Part shown: positions 33,334 to 41,752 of the stretch, in pieces | Numbering within the stretch: position 1 is the first letter of the stretch | Layout of the letters: every line of letters starts with the position of its first letter | DNA from: Stappia albiluteola | GTDB taxonomy: Bacteria > Pseudomonadota > Alphaproteobacteria > Rhizobiales > Stappiaceae | DNA length: 64,000 bases | Direction of reading: 5' to 3' | NCBI RefSeq assembly: GCF_014050225.1 | Contig: NZ_JACFXV010000066.1 | Span: 118,973-182,972 of the forward strand | Position numbers and translations under genes: made by a program | The notes under the pieces: model-generated | Databases searched by the model: none | The model's input: only the letters and a program-made list of their open reading frames with translations | What the model was told of the DNA's origin: nothing

Positions 33334-34152
33334 CTAGTCCTTCACGACCGAGATATCGGGCGCGTCGACCGCCTTCATGCCGACCACATGGTAGCCGCTG
33401 TCGACATGCTGGATTTCGCCCGTCACGCCGCGGCTGAGGTCGGACAGCAGGAAGAGCGCGGCATCGCCCACTTCCTCGATCGTCACCGTGCGGCGCAGCG
33501 GCGCGTTGTATTCGTTCCACCTCAGGATGTAGCGGAAATCGCCGATGCCCGATGCCGCCAGCGTCTTGATGGGACCAGCCGAAATCGCGTTGACGCGGAT
33601 GCGGTCCTTGCCGAGGTCGGCGGCGAGGTATTTCACGCTCGCCTCCAGCGCCGCCTTGGCGACACCCATGACGTTGTAATGCGGCATCACCTTTTCCGCG
33701 CCGTAATAGGTCAGCGTCAGGATCGAACCGCCATCCGTCATCAGCTTCTCGGCGCGCTGCGCGACCGAGGTCAGCGAGTAGCAGGAAATCAGCATCGTCT
33801 TGGAGAAATTGTCGGCCGAGGTATCGACGTACCGGCCGGTCAGTTCCTCCTTGTCGGAAAAGGCGATGGCATGGACGACGAAGTCGATCTTGCCCCACGT
33901 CTCCTTCAGCGTGTCGAAGACCGCGTCGATCGTCGCCTCGTCGGTGACGTCGCAATGACCGGCCACTACAGCGTCGAGCTCGGCGGCAAGCGGCTCTACG
34001 CGCTTGCGCAGCGCGTCGCCCTGGTAGGTCAGCGCGATCTCGGCGCCCGCATCCTTCAGCGCCCTGGCGATACCCCAGGCGATGGAGCGGTTGTTCGCGA
34101 CACCCATGATGAGCCCGCGTTTTCCCTCCATCAATGCGCGCGCATTCGCCAT
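33334..34152 (-). CDS. fabI: enoyl-[acyl-carrier-protein] reductase (NADH) FabI
   Basis: Last step of each fatty-acid elongation cycle, 272 aa, short-chain dehydrogenase fold. It has GVANNRSIAWGIARAL (cofactor loop), VVHAIAF, the catalytic YYGAEKVMPHYNVMGVAKAAL (Tyr156-x6-Lys163), and RVNAISAGPIKTLAASGIGDF (substrate loop). Length matches rhizobial FabI1. AGGAGACGAGA precedes the ATG at 34152. FabI is the usual target of diazaborines and triclosan. Confidence 0.95.
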   Translation of the reverse strand: MANARALMEGKRGLIMGVANNRSIAWGIARALKDAGAEIALTYQGDALRKRVEPLAAELDAVVAGHCDVTDEATIDAVFDTLKETWGKIDFVVHAIAFSDKEELTGRYVDTSADNFSKTMLISCYSLTSVAQRAEKLMTDGGSILTLTYYGAEKVMPHYNVMGVAKAALEASVKYLAADLGKDRIRVNAISAGPIKTLAASGIGDFRYILRWNEYNAPLRRTVTIEEVGDAALFLLSDLSRGVTGEIQHVDSGYHVVGMKAVDAPDISVVKD

Positions 34153-34465
34153 TCTCGTCTCCTAGTCATGGTTGGCCCGCCTCGCCGGCGCCTGCTTCCG
34201 GGCACCTGGCCGGCGAACCCCGTCCTGCCCCTTTGCGGACAAGCCTTTGAGCCCATATCCGCCGATAATAAGGCCAGAGGTTGCGCCAGCGGGGGCCACA
34301 TCCCGAGTGCGCTTCCTATGGCACAGCCCCCCGCGACCTTCAAGCCGTCGCGGGGCGGGTCGATCACGGCTTCGCCGCATCGACAAGCCGGCCGGTTGTG
34401 CTATGTGTACGCGCGATTTGCAGCCTCCTTGCCGCAGCCATTCTGAACGACCGACCGGAACAGCC
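34153..34465. other. 313-bp intergenic region between fabI and a divergent dehydrogenase
   Basis: No gene seen. A 9-bp stem CCCCGCGAC / GTCGCGGGG (34329-34337 with 34347-34355, 9-base loop) is the only strong structure, about 110 bases before the dehydrogenase start. It could lie in its 5' leader. No recognisable riboswitch. Confidence 0.3.
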
Positions 34466-35878
34466 ATGACCGATCTCGCCGCCCTCAAGCCGCTCATCGA
34501 CATCGTTGGCCCGGCCAACGCGCTGACCGAGCCGGCGGACACTGCCCCCTACCTGCGCGAGTGGCGCGACCTCTATCAGGGCAGGACGCCCGCGGTGCTG
34601 CGTCCCGGCAGCACGCAGGAAGTCGCGGCGATCCTGCGCGAGGCGAACCGGCTTGGGCTCAGGATCGTGCCGCAGGGCGGCAATACGGGCCTTGTCGGCG
34701 GCCAGATTCCCGACGAAACCGCTACGGAAATCGTGCTGTCTCTGGCGCGCCTCAACAAGGTGCGCACCGTCGATGCCGAAGGCTACACGATGACCGTCGA
34801 AGCCGGCTGCGTGCTGGAGAAGATCCACGAGGCGGCGGAGGCAGCGGACCGTCTCTTCCCGCTGACCCTCGGCTCGCAGGGCTCCTGCCAGATCGGCGGC
34901 AATCTTTCCACCAATGCCGGCGGCACCGCCGTGCTCGCCTATGGCAACTCGCGCGACCTGGTTCTCGGGCTTGAGGTCGTACTGCCGACGGGCGAGATCT
35001 GGAACGGCCTGCGCTCGCTCCGCAAGGACAATACCGGTTACGATCTGAAACAATTATTTATCGGCGCGGAAGGCACTTTGGGCGTCATCACCGCCGCCGT
35101 CCTGAAACTTTTCCCCAGGCCGCGGGCGCAGGAAGTCGCCTTCGCCGGTTTGAATGACCCTGAGTCGGCGCTCGCCCTCTTCACCCGCGCCCGCGCCAAG
35201 GCGGGACCGATGCTGACCGGCTTCGAGCTGATGCCGCGCGTCGGCATCGAATTCTGCCTATCCCATCTGCACGGCGCGCGCGACCCGCTCACCGCCGCGC
35301 ATCCCTGGTACGTGCTGATTGAGCTGTCCTCCGGCACCGAGGGTGCCGGCCTGCGCGAGCTGATGGAGGAAATCCTGGGCGACGCCTTCGAGGCCGGCCT
35401 CGTCGAGGATGCGGCACTCGCCGAAAGCGGCGCGCAGGCTGCCGCCTTCTGGCACCTGCGCCACGGCATGTCGGAGGTTCAGCGCGAGGAAGGCGGCTCC
35501 ATCAAGCACGACGTCTCCGTGCCCGTCGCCTCCGTCCCCGCCTTCCTGAAACAGGCGATCGCCGCCGTGGAGGCCATGGTGCCCGGCTGCCGGCCGGTTC
35601 CCTTCGGCCACATGGGCGACGGCAATATCCACTTCAACGTCAGCCAGCCCGTCGGCGCCGACAAGGCGGCCTATCTCGCCCGCTGGGACGAGATGAACGA
35701 ACTGGTGCACGGCATCGTGCACGAGTTCAACGGCTCGGTCTCCGCCGAACACGGCATCGGCCGGCTGAAGCGGCATCTCCTCACCGAGGTGAAGAGTGAC
35801 ATCGAGCTCGACATGATGCGCCGGATCAAGACCGCCTTCGATCCGAACGGCGTCCTCAATCCGGGGCGCGTGGTTTAA
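34466..35878 (+). CDS. FAD-linked D-2-hydroxyacid dehydrogenase (D-2-hydroxyglutarate/D-lactate type)
   Basis: Flavoprotein of 470 aa in the GlcD/DLD/D2HGDH superfamily. The FAD-binding domain has VPQGGNTGLVGGQIP, LGSQGSCQIGGNLSTNAGGTAVLAYGNSRDLVLGLEVVLPTGEIW and NTGYDLKQLFIGAEGTLGVIT. The C-terminal domain has FGHMGDGNIHFNVSQP (metal/His site) and GSVSAEHGIGRLKR, and ends FDPNGVLNPGRVV. The NTGYDLKQLFIGAEGTLG sequence favours the D-2-hydroxyglutarate dehydrogenase branch, which in bacteria often recycles D-2-HG from serine synthesis. D-lactate is the alternative. Monocistronic, convergent with a LysE gene. Confidence 0.85.
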   Translation: MTDLAALKPLIDIVGPANALTEPADTAPYLREWRDLYQGRTPAVLRPGSTQEVAAILREANRLGLRIVPQGGNTGLVGGQIPDETATEIVLSLARLNKVRTVDAEGYTMTVEAGCVLEKIHEAAEAADRLFPLTLGSQGSCQIGGNLSTNAGGTAVLAYGNSRDLVLGLEVVLPTGEIWNGLRSLRKDNTGYDLKQLFIGAEGTLGVITAAVLKLFPRPRAQEVAFAGLNDPESALALFTRARAKAGPMLTGFELMPRVGIEFCLSHLHGARDPLTAAHPWYVLIELSSGTEGAGLRELMEEILGDAFEAGLVEDAALAESGAQAAAFWHLRHGMSEVQREEGGSIKHDVSVPVASVPAFLKQAIAAVEAMVPGCRPVPFGHMGDGNIHFNVSQPVGADKAAYLARWDEMNELVHGIVHEFNGSVSAEHGIGRLKRHLLTEVKSDIELDMMRRIKTAFDPNGVLNPGRVV

Positions 35879-35909
35879 GGAGATCCCATGCACGCCGCGG
35901 CGACGTCCT

Positions 35910-36545
35910 TCAGCCCCTGATCTCGCGCGCGCCCTCGAACAGGAGCCTCGCTCCCAGCAGACCGAACAGCGTCCCGAAGGCCGTCTCGATCGCCCGGTAG
36001 AAGCGGCCATGCGCCCGCGCCGCGAAGCCTGTCGAGAAGAGCAGCGCGTAGCCGCAATAGATCGTCAGCGCCGACAGCGAGGCCAACAGGCCGACAGTCA
36101 GGTATTTCAGGCCGGAACCACCGGCCGAACCGATGAAGAGCGACACAGCGATCCACATCAGCGCCGCCTTCGGATTGGTCAGCACCACAAAGAGGCCGGT
36201 TCGGAACGCCTGCCGCCGCTTCAGGCCGGCGGGGATCCCGCCGTCGCTCCCGACCGCCTTCGCGCGAAACGCGCCGATCAACGCCTTGCCGCCAAGAAGG
36301 GCGAGGTAGCCGCCGCCGATCAGCTTCATGGCGGTGATTGCCTGCGGATAAGCAGCAAACAGGGCACCGATGCCGAACGCACAGAGCGCCGCCCAGATCA
36401 GGACACCGAAAGCAACCCCGGACGCGGTCAGAATGCCGTCCCGCCGCCCCTGTCCGAGCGCGATGGAGGAAACGGCCATCATGTTGGGGCCCGGAGTGAG
36501 CTGCGCAAGCAGCATGGCCAACGCCATCGGCAAAATCTCGACCAA
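35910..36545 (-). CDS. LysE/RhtB family amino-acid exporter
   Basis: Inner-membrane protein of 211 aa with about six helices. The family signature LAQLTPGPNMMAVSSIALGQGRRDGI is near the N-terminus (TPGPN motif), and FRTGLFVVLTNPKAALMWIAV is in the middle. It exports amino acids or related metabolites; substrate not predictable. Convergent with the dehydrogenase upstream, 31 bases apart. Confidence 0.9.
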   Translation of the reverse strand: MVEILPMALAMLLAQLTPGPNMMAVSSIALGQGRRDGILTASGVAFGVLIWAALCAFGIGALFAAYPQAITAMKLIGGGYLALLGGKALIGAFRAKAVGSDGGIPAGLKRRQAFRTGLFVVLTNPKAALMWIAVSLFIGSAGGSGLKYLTVGLLASLSALTIYCGYALLFSTGFAARAHGRFYRAIETAFGTLFGLLGARLLFEGAREIRG

Positions 36546-36737
36546 AGCGGCAACTCCTGAATAATCGGGGCGGCAAATCTACCAGTACGGGCAAGAGAGC
36601 GGCATTTCCCGTCAATGATCAAGGCTCACGAACCCGAACGCTCATGACGCCACCGGATTGTCCGAAAGCCGTTCCTTCGGGGGAAAGCGGGGAATGCGAA
36701 GCGCAGACATACAAATGCAGTATTCCCGAGCCAATCC

Positions 36738-37502
36738 TCAAAACAGATCCAGCTGGCCGTCTGTCTTCGCGGCTTTCGTCCTGCCGGAGCGCTTCCTATC
36801 CCCGCCGCCATCCTTTTCCCCGCCAGAAGACACAGGCTGCACCTCCTCTTGCAGGCCGGGGTCGTCATCTCGCGCGGAATTTACCCGGGTCGACACGGGA
36901 ATCGCCTCGAAGAGATCCTCCGGCGCCGGCTTCAGCAGCTCGGCCGCCTCCCGGTGGCCCACATTCAGGACGTCCAGCCAGTCGGCGAAGTCTTCTTTGC
37001 CGATGACGACAGGCATTCGGTCGTGGATCTCGGCGATCCTTCCGGCGGCGCTGGTCGTCAGGATCGCACCGGTCTCGATATCCCCGCTGTCCGGATCGCT
37101 CCATTCTTCCCAGAGGCCGGCGAAGGCGACGAGGCCGCCGTCCCTGGGGCGGATCCAGAACGGTTGTTTTCTGCCCCCCTCCATCTTCTTCCATTCGTAG
37201 AAGCCGCTGGCCGGCACCAGGCAGCGGCGGTGGCGCATGGCAGCGCGGAAGGCCGGCTTCTCCCCGGCCGTCTCGGAGCGCGCGTTGATGAGCAGCGAGA
37301 AGCTCGCCGGATCCTTGACCCAGCCTGGCACCAGCCCCCAGCGCACGAGGGCGAAGCGCCGCCCGCCGGGCCCCTGCCGGACAATGGCGATCGGCTGCGT
37401 CGGCGCTATGTTGTAGCGTGGCGGGAAATTCGGGAGGTCCAGATATTGCAACAGCGCACGCACCTCTTCCGGCGAGGCGGTCAGGGCGAAGCGTCCACAC
37501 AT
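36738..37502 (-). CDS. SRAP-domain protein (YedK/HMCES) with C-terminal beta-clamp-like motif
   Basis: SOS response-associated peptidase family protein of 254 aa, which forms a covalent thiazolidine with abasic sites in single-stranded DNA. Active-site residues are present: Cys2 (MCGRF, exposed after Met removal), N73 (INARSE), E103 (FYEW) and H160 (IHDRMPVV). E. coli YedK is 222 aa; here a basic low-complexity tail (from about residue 215) ends in QLDLF. That peptide matches the sliding-clamp-binding consensus QL(S/D)LF. Single gene. Confidence 0.92.
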   Translation of the reverse strand: MCGRFALTASPEEVRALLQYLDLPNFPPRYNIAPTQPIAIVRQGPGGRRFALVRWGLVPGWVKDPASFSLLINARSETAGEKPAFRAAMRHRRCLVPASGFYEWKKMEGGRKQPFWIRPRDGGLVAFAGLWEEWSDPDSGDIETGAILTTSAAGRIAEIHDRMPVVIGKEDFADWLDVLNVGHREAAELLKPAPEDLFEAIPVSTRVNSARDDDPGLQEEVQPVSSGGEKDGGGDRKRSGRTKAAKTDGQLDLF

Positions 37503-37586
37503 TTTCGCTGTCCTTGTCGAAGGTTAGGCAAATCGAAACCGATTGAGGGCTAACCTTGTCATGGAGATGGGATCAAGGGGAATAGC

Positions 37587-38093
37587 ATGGTCGACGCGGC
37601 TGCCGCGCTAGGACGCGGGGAACTGGCCAAGGCACGACTGGAGCAGGCGAACATCAATCCGCAGACCGGATTGGCGACAGACTACCTGAATCATTTCAAC
37701 GAAGTCGTGATGCTTCTGGAGATGCTGCCCGCGATGCCGGACTGCGCCGAGGACGTGCTGGAATGGACGCCCCTTAGCTACGAAGCCCATTTCGAGAAGT
37801 CCGGATTTTCCGAAAAGCAGCTTGCCATCACCGCCTATCGGGCCGCCCCCGATGAGCTGCGAGAGGCGCTGACCTCCGTGGTTCGTCGCATCGACGACGC
37901 CGTACTTGCCGCCCAGTCCCGGTTGCGCCAGGCGGACGAACCGGTGGCCTTGGCGAATTCCCTTGCCGAAGAGGCGACGATGACCATCAAGCCGCTCGTC
38001 GCCGTCGCCGGTGCCATCATCCACGGCCATGTCGATACGCAGGAGCCGGCGGAGGACGAATCTCAGGCGGCCATCGACGCGCTCTTTGCCTGA
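37587..38093 (+). CDS. conserved hypothetical protein with FliM-like C-terminal peptide, 168 aa
   Basis: Cytosolic, largely helical protein of unknown function. It starts MVDAAAALGRGELAKARLEQ at 37587 after AAGGGGA. Residues 30-95 carry TDYLNHFNEVVMLLEMLPAMPDCAEDVLEW; helices follow to about 140, then an acidic linker (QEPAEDE) and the C-terminus SQAAIDALFA. The tail nearly repeats that of the CheZ-like protein (TQDDIDALFA) and resembles the CheY-docking peptide of FliM. The protein may therefore bind a CheY-type receiver domain. The NUDIX gene starts 15 bases downstream, so the pair is probably an operon. Confidence 0.7.
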   Translation: MVDAAAALGRGELAKARLEQANINPQTGLATDYLNHFNEVVMLLEMLPAMPDCAEDVLEWTPLSYEAHFEKSGFSEKQLAITAYRAAPDELREALTSVVRRIDDAVLAAQSRLRQADEPVALANSLAEEATMTIKPLVAVAGAIIHGHVDTQEPAEDESQAAIDALFA

Positions 38094-38108
38094 GCCGGAT
38101 CGTATCCC

Positions 38109-38525
38109 ATGACCGACATGCCCCGTTTCGGCGTTTCCGTTCTTTGCCGCCGGGCCGACGGCGTACTTCTCGTCAGGCGCGGCAAGGCACCCTATCTCGG
38201 CTTCTGGAGCCTGCCTGGCGGACTTGTCGAGTTCGGAGAAGCCATGCGGGATGCCGCCAGCCGGGAACTCCTTGAAGAAACCGCCGTCGTGGCAGACCTG
38301 GACGCCGAACCGACCGAGGTCTTCGACCTCATCACGAGGAACGACGCAGGCGAGACGGAACGCCACTTCGTGATTGCGATGTTCCGGGCAACCTATCTCT
38401 CGGGCGACGTTTGCGCCGGCGACGATGCGGCCGAAGCCGCCTTCGTGCCCCTTGGCCGGATCGGCGAACTCGACCTGACACCAGGAACGGCCGATCGCAT
38501 CCGGCACCATTTCACTAGAGCTTGA
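38109..38525 (+). CDS. NUDIX hydrolase
   Basis: Pyrophosphohydrolase of 138 aa. The Nudix box GGLVEFGEAMRDAASRELLEETAV fits GX5EX7REUXEEXGU apart from the last positions, at about residues 38-60. The protein begins with FGVSVLCRRADGVLLVRRGKAPYLGFWSLPGG, typical of ADP-ribose or nucleotide-type Nudix enzymes. Substrate unknown. Immediately downstream of the 168-aa hypothetical gene. Confidence 0.9.
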   Translation: MTDMPRFGVSVLCRRADGVLLVRRGKAPYLGFWSLPGGLVEFGEAMRDAASRELLEETAVVADLDAEPTEVFDLITRNDAGETERHFVIAMFRATYLSGDVCAGDDAAEAAFVPLGRIGELDLTPGTADRIRHHFTRA

Positions 38526-38564
38526 TAACACCTGTTCGGACCGGGATGGCGAGCCACCTGCTCC

Positions 38565-38589
38565 CCCTTCTCCCCGCCGTGGGGAAGGG
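38565..38589 (+). terminator. possible terminator after the NUDIX gene
   Basis: Stem CCCTT-CT-CCCC / GGGGAAGGG with a 5-base loop and a 2-base bulge, about 40 bases after the NUDIX stop. No T-run follows, so termination is uncertain. The surrounding sequence resembles a common intergenic repeat type. Confidence 0.35.
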
Positions 38590-38731
38590 CTGCGGGCCGC
38601 GACGCCGGCACGACAATCCGTCGCCACGCTCAATGGCAACGCTCATCAAGGCTCTGCTGCAAGTTGTTAGGGACTCCGGCAATGCCCGCATTTTGCTTGT
38701 AAACGCCGTTCGGAATTCGCATGTTGCGGCC

Positions 38732-39157
38732 ATGATCCGCTTGCCCGCCGCCGTATCGCGGCACCTCGTCTTTGCCTGCCTGAAAGCGCTGCTCGGCGCT
38801 GCTCTTGCCCTGTCGGTGGGCGCGGCCAGCCTGTCGGCTCAGGAACAGCCGGAAGATCCGCCTTACGAGCAGGACCTGATGCGGCTTTCTGAAATCCTCG
38901 GCGCCCTGCATTACCTGCGGCCGCTTTGCGGACATCCCGACGGCAGCCTGTGGCGGGACGAGATGCAGGCCCTGCTTGAGGCCGAGGTGCAGGACGACAG
39001 CCGCAAGCGCCGCTTCATCGAGCGCTTCAACCAGGGCTATCGCGGCTTTTCATCCGTCTATCGCGACTGCACGCCGGCGGCCGAATTGACCCTGAGCCGC
39101 TACGTCAGCGAGGCCGGCAGCATCGTCCGCAATGTGACTACCCGCTACAATCGATAG
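38732..39157 (+). CDS. TIGR02301 family exported protein
   Basis: Periplasmic protein of 141 aa recognised as the alphaproteobacterial TIGR02301 family. I start at MIRLPAAVSRHLVF (38732), which leads into a signal peptide (LKALLGAALALSVGAASLSA). A frame open from 38522 would place 70 non-conserved residues ahead of it. The mature part has LMRLSEILGALHYLRPLCG, WRDEMQALLEAE, RFIERFNQGYRGFSSVYRDCTPAA and SRYVSEAGSIVRNVTTRY. Two cysteines (in PLCG and RDCT) could form a disulfide. Function unknown. Confidence 0.85.
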   Translation: MIRLPAAVSRHLVFACLKALLGAALALSVGAASLSAQEQPEDPPYEQDLMRLSEILGALHYLRPLCGHPDGSLWRDEMQALLEAEVQDDSRKRRFIERFNQGYRGFSSVYRDCTPAAELTLSRYVSEAGSIVRNVTTRYNR

Positions 39158-39479
39158 GCGACAGATAGGCGGCCGGCCGGCAATTCACATACGGTCCCAG
39201 GGTTGTCCACCGACCCGATTTGACAAGCATTTGAATTCTTTTGAATTCTTGAGACTGCCTAACTGCCGTTAACCTTGTTGCATAAAAGCTGCGGCAACTT
39301 TTAGGAATTCGTTTACCCCTTTAAGGGTGGCGGATTTGATGATTCGCCCTCGAAAGGGACCGGGAACCGGAGCGATTTGCCCGAAGGTGGAATCACCTGA
39401 GGGATGGGAAATCGTTCCAGGATCAGTGCTTCGAGCATATTCCGGCCCGACCCAGCGGCACTTTTCGAAAGCGGGCAGG
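39158..39479. promoter_or_regulatory. 322-bp intergenic region with candidate promoter
   Basis: TTGACA occurs at 39220-39225, and the next 25 bases contain a tandem 10-bp repeat TTGAATTCTT (39231-39250). A GTTAACC follows near 39270. A promoter for the 90-aa protein downstream is plausible; no gene seen. Confidence 0.35.
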
Positions 39480-39752
39480 ATGCAGGATAACGACTTCACC
39501 GACTTGGATCATGAAGACCAGTTCGCCAGCGACGAAGACGTTCGCCGTGCGGCCCTCGGCTTCATTACCGACGCCTGGGCGGATGCCATCGCCAATGGCG
39601 TCGACGCCGACGCAGTAGCCCACGCGGCCCTTTTCACCGCGCTTGCCGACCTTGTCGCCGCCTATGGCGAGGATGCGGTTGCCAAGCTGGCGGAAGGCCT
39701 GGCCGACCGCGTCCTGCGCGGCGAATACACGACCGACCGCACGATGCACTGA
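39480..39752 (+). CDS. conserved hypothetical protein, 90 aa
   Basis: Small acidic cytosolic protein. The ATG at 39480 (MQDNDFTDLDHEDQF) is favoured over upstream starts because the frame before it looks non-coding. The body FITDAWADAIANGVDADAVAHAALFTALADLVAAYGEDAVAKLAEGLADRVLRGEYT is predicted entirely helical and looks like a compact conserved domain. No motif recognised. Its stop is 41 bases from the stop of the convergent LysE gene. Confidence 0.65.
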   Translation: MQDNDFTDLDHEDQFASDEDVRRAALGFITDAWADAIANGVDADAVAHAALFTALADLVAAYGEDAVAKLAEGLADRVLRGEYTTDRTMH

Positions 39753-39792
39753 AGGAAGCAGCGGAGCCGTTCGGCTCCGCAGCAAGGCTTTG

Positions 39793-40431
39793 TCAGAACT
39801 CCGTCTGCCACAGCAGGTGGATGAAGATGCCGATGCCGAATGCGATAAGCAACGCTCCCGCCGTGCGGTTGATCCACTCCAGCCATTCGTCGGTCATCCT
39901 GTCGCGCAGCCGCGCAACGATTGCGCACAGGAACGCCCACCACACCACCGCACCCGTCGCCACGCCGAGCACGATTTCCGAGGCTGTGGCGAAATCCCCC
40001 CTGTCCGGCGCCCATTTGCCCAGGCTGCCGAAGATCGCCAGGAATCCCAGCACCACGCCGGGATTGGTCAGCGTCATGAAGGTACCGGTAAACAGGTTCC
40101 GCAGCGCGCGCGATCGCGTCTCGCCTCCATTCGGCTCGATATGCGGATGGGAGGTTATCACTTTCACCCCGAACAGGATTACCAGGATGCCGCCGGCCGT
40201 CTGGATGATGCCGGAATGCAGCTCGATGAAGTCAGAGACCGCCGTTACGCCGAATGCGGCGAGCGTCGCATAGAAGCTGTCGGCGACGACGGCGCCGAGC
40301 CCGGTGACGAAGCCGCCCGGAAAGCCGAAGCGGAAAGTGCGCTGGATTGCCGCCAGATTGACCGGTCCCGCCGGCGCGCTGGTCACAAGGCCGATGCCGA
40401 GACCGATCAGGAAATAGGAAAAGGGCGGCAC
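39793..40431 (-). CDS. LysE family transporter
   Basis: Inner-membrane exporter of 212 aa if started at GTG 40431 (VPPFSYFLIGLGIGLVTSAPAGPVN), which places the first helix at the N-terminus as usual. An ATG at 40527 would add 32 residues. The signature is a degenerate SAPAGPVNLAAIQRTFRFGFPGG instead of TPGPN. Further helices are GAVVADSFYATLAAFGVTAV, IIQTAGGILVILFGVKVI, FMTLTNPGVVLGFLAIFGS and AGALLIAFGIGIFIHLLW. Substrate unknown. Confidence 0.85.
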   Translation of the reverse strand: MPPFSYFLIGLGIGLVTSAPAGPVNLAAIQRTFRFGFPGGFVTGLGAVVADSFYATLAAFGVTAVSDFIELHSGIIQTAGGILVILFGVKVITSHPHIEPNGGETRSRALRNLFTGTFMTLTNPGVVLGFLAIFGSLGKWAPDRGDFATASEIVLGVATGAVVWWAFLCAIVARLRDRMTDEWLEWINRTAGALLIAFGIGIFIHLLWQTEF

Positions 40432-40625
40432 TGCTGGGTCCGTAGTCTCGTTTGATCGGATTGACGGCCAGCCCGGCCTGTTCGTCCTGACCGGCCTTCG
40501 AATACGCAATGCCGGCCCGCGCATCAACCTTTGAGACGGAACTTTGCGCGCCGGGGCTCTTTATTCCGCCATCGCCGGGCGCTAGAAACGCTCAAGCGCG
40601 CAGGCTCGAATCCGGAGCGAACTTG

Positions 40626-41321
40626 ATGCTTCCCCCCCGCCTTTCCCAGGCCCTTCTTGCCACCGTCCTGCTGATTTTGCCGGCCGTCACGGCCGAACAG
40701 GCAATGGCGACACCCGTCAAGACGGAGCGCATCCAGGTGGCCCCTCCAGAGGAAGATGCGCCGCTCGTGCCCGAAATTCCCGCCGACGCGATCGAGACGG
40801 AGATCGCTCCGCCCTCGACCGAGCGGCACGCCCCGGTGGTCGACGAAAGCGCACCGCCGCCGGTCGTCCACTACGGCGACGCGGACCTGCCGAAGCCCGT
40901 CGCCCGCATGCGCGACCAGATGCTGGAAGCCGCCTATTCCGGCGACATCGAGCGCATGCGGCTGGTGCTGGAAGCCAACGAGGTGATGCCGACGCTGACA
41001 TTCGGCGACATGGACGATCCGATCGAATTCCTGAAGGAATCCTCCGGCGACCCGGACGGCTACGAGATCCTGGCGATCCTGACGGAGCTGCTGGAGGCCG
41101 GTTGGGTCCATGTCGATGTCGGTACGGCGCAGGAAATGTATGTCTGGCCCTATTTCGCCCGCTATCCCTTCGCCAAGCTGACGCCGCAGCAGAAGGTGGA
41201 GATGTACCGGATCGTTACGGCCGGAGACTTCGCCGAAATGGAATCCTACGGCGCCTGGATCTTTTATCGCATCGGCATTGGTCCCGACGGGACGCTGCAC
41301 TATTTCGTTGCCGGAGACTGA
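40626..41321 (+). CDS. conserved exported protein, 231 aa
   Basis: Periplasmic protein starting MLPPRLSQALLATVLLILPAVTA after GGAGCGA. The signal is followed by a Pro/Glu-rich low-complexity region (about 30-80), then a conserved domain. The domain includes MRDQMLEAAYSGDIERMRLVLEANEVMPTLTFGDMDDPIEFLKESSGDPDGYEILAILTELLEAGWVHVDVGTAQEMYVWPYFARYPFAKLTPQQKVEMYRIVTAGDF. The helix pair around residues 100-115 resembles one ankyrin unit. I recognise it as a rhizobial conserved protein but cannot assign a function. Confidence 0.75.
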   Translation: MLPPRLSQALLATVLLILPAVTAEQAMATPVKTERIQVAPPEEDAPLVPEIPADAIETEIAPPSTERHAPVVDESAPPPVVHYGDADLPKPVARMRDQMLEAAYSGDIERMRLVLEANEVMPTLTFGDMDDPIEFLKESSGDPDGYEILAILTELLEAGWVHVDVGTAQEMYVWPYFARYPFAKLTPQQKVEMYRIVTAGDFAEMESYGAWIFYRIGIGPDGTLHYFVAGD

Positions 41322-41365
41322 CCCACTCACGGGGAAGTTGACGTAGCGAAATTAGGAGCAGACGC

Positions 41366-41746
41366 ATGAGCGGCAATTCAGGACCAGGCTATGCCAGCCG
41401 CCCGGACCACAAGATCACCCTGTCCAAGCCTTCGCAGAAATTACGTGTCCGCTTCGCTGGCAAGGTGATCGCCGAAACCGGACGCGCCATCCGCCTGCAG
41501 GAGGCGAGCTACCCGCCGGTCCATTACGTGCCGATCGCCGATGTCAGCGCCGAGGCGCTGGAGAAGACCGCCCACAGCACCTATTGCCCGTTCAAGGGCG
41601 AGGCGTCCTACTGGTCGCTGGTCGCCGACGGCAAGCGGGTCGAGAACGCCGTCTGGGGCTATGAGACGCCCTATGACGAGGTCTTGCCGATCAAGGACCA
41701 TGTCGCCTTCTACCCGGACCGCGTCGAGGCAATCGAAGCGTTCTGA
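41366..41746 (+). CDS. DUF427 domain protein
   Basis: Cytosolic protein of 126 aa. The DUF427 body is clear: VRFAGKVIAETGRAIRLQEASYPPVHYVPIADV, STYCPFKGEASYWSL (conserved TxCPxKG), AVWGYETPYDEVLPIKDHVAFYPDRVEA. Function of the family is not known. Monocistronic; convergent with btaB, 6 bases apart. Confidence 0.92.
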   Translation: MSGNSGPGYASRPDHKITLSKPSQKLRVRFAGKVIAETGRAIRLQEASYPPVHYVPIADVSAEALEKTAHSTYCPFKGEASYWSLVADGKRVENAVWGYETPYDEVLPIKDHVAFYPDRVEAIEAF

Positions 41747-41752
41747 TCCGGA

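Noticed and set aside
34329-34355. 9-bp stem upstream of the D-2-hydroxyacid dehydrogenase as a riboswitch
   Set aside because: The stem is simple and does not match any riboswitch architecture I know; it is noted only as a structure in the leader.
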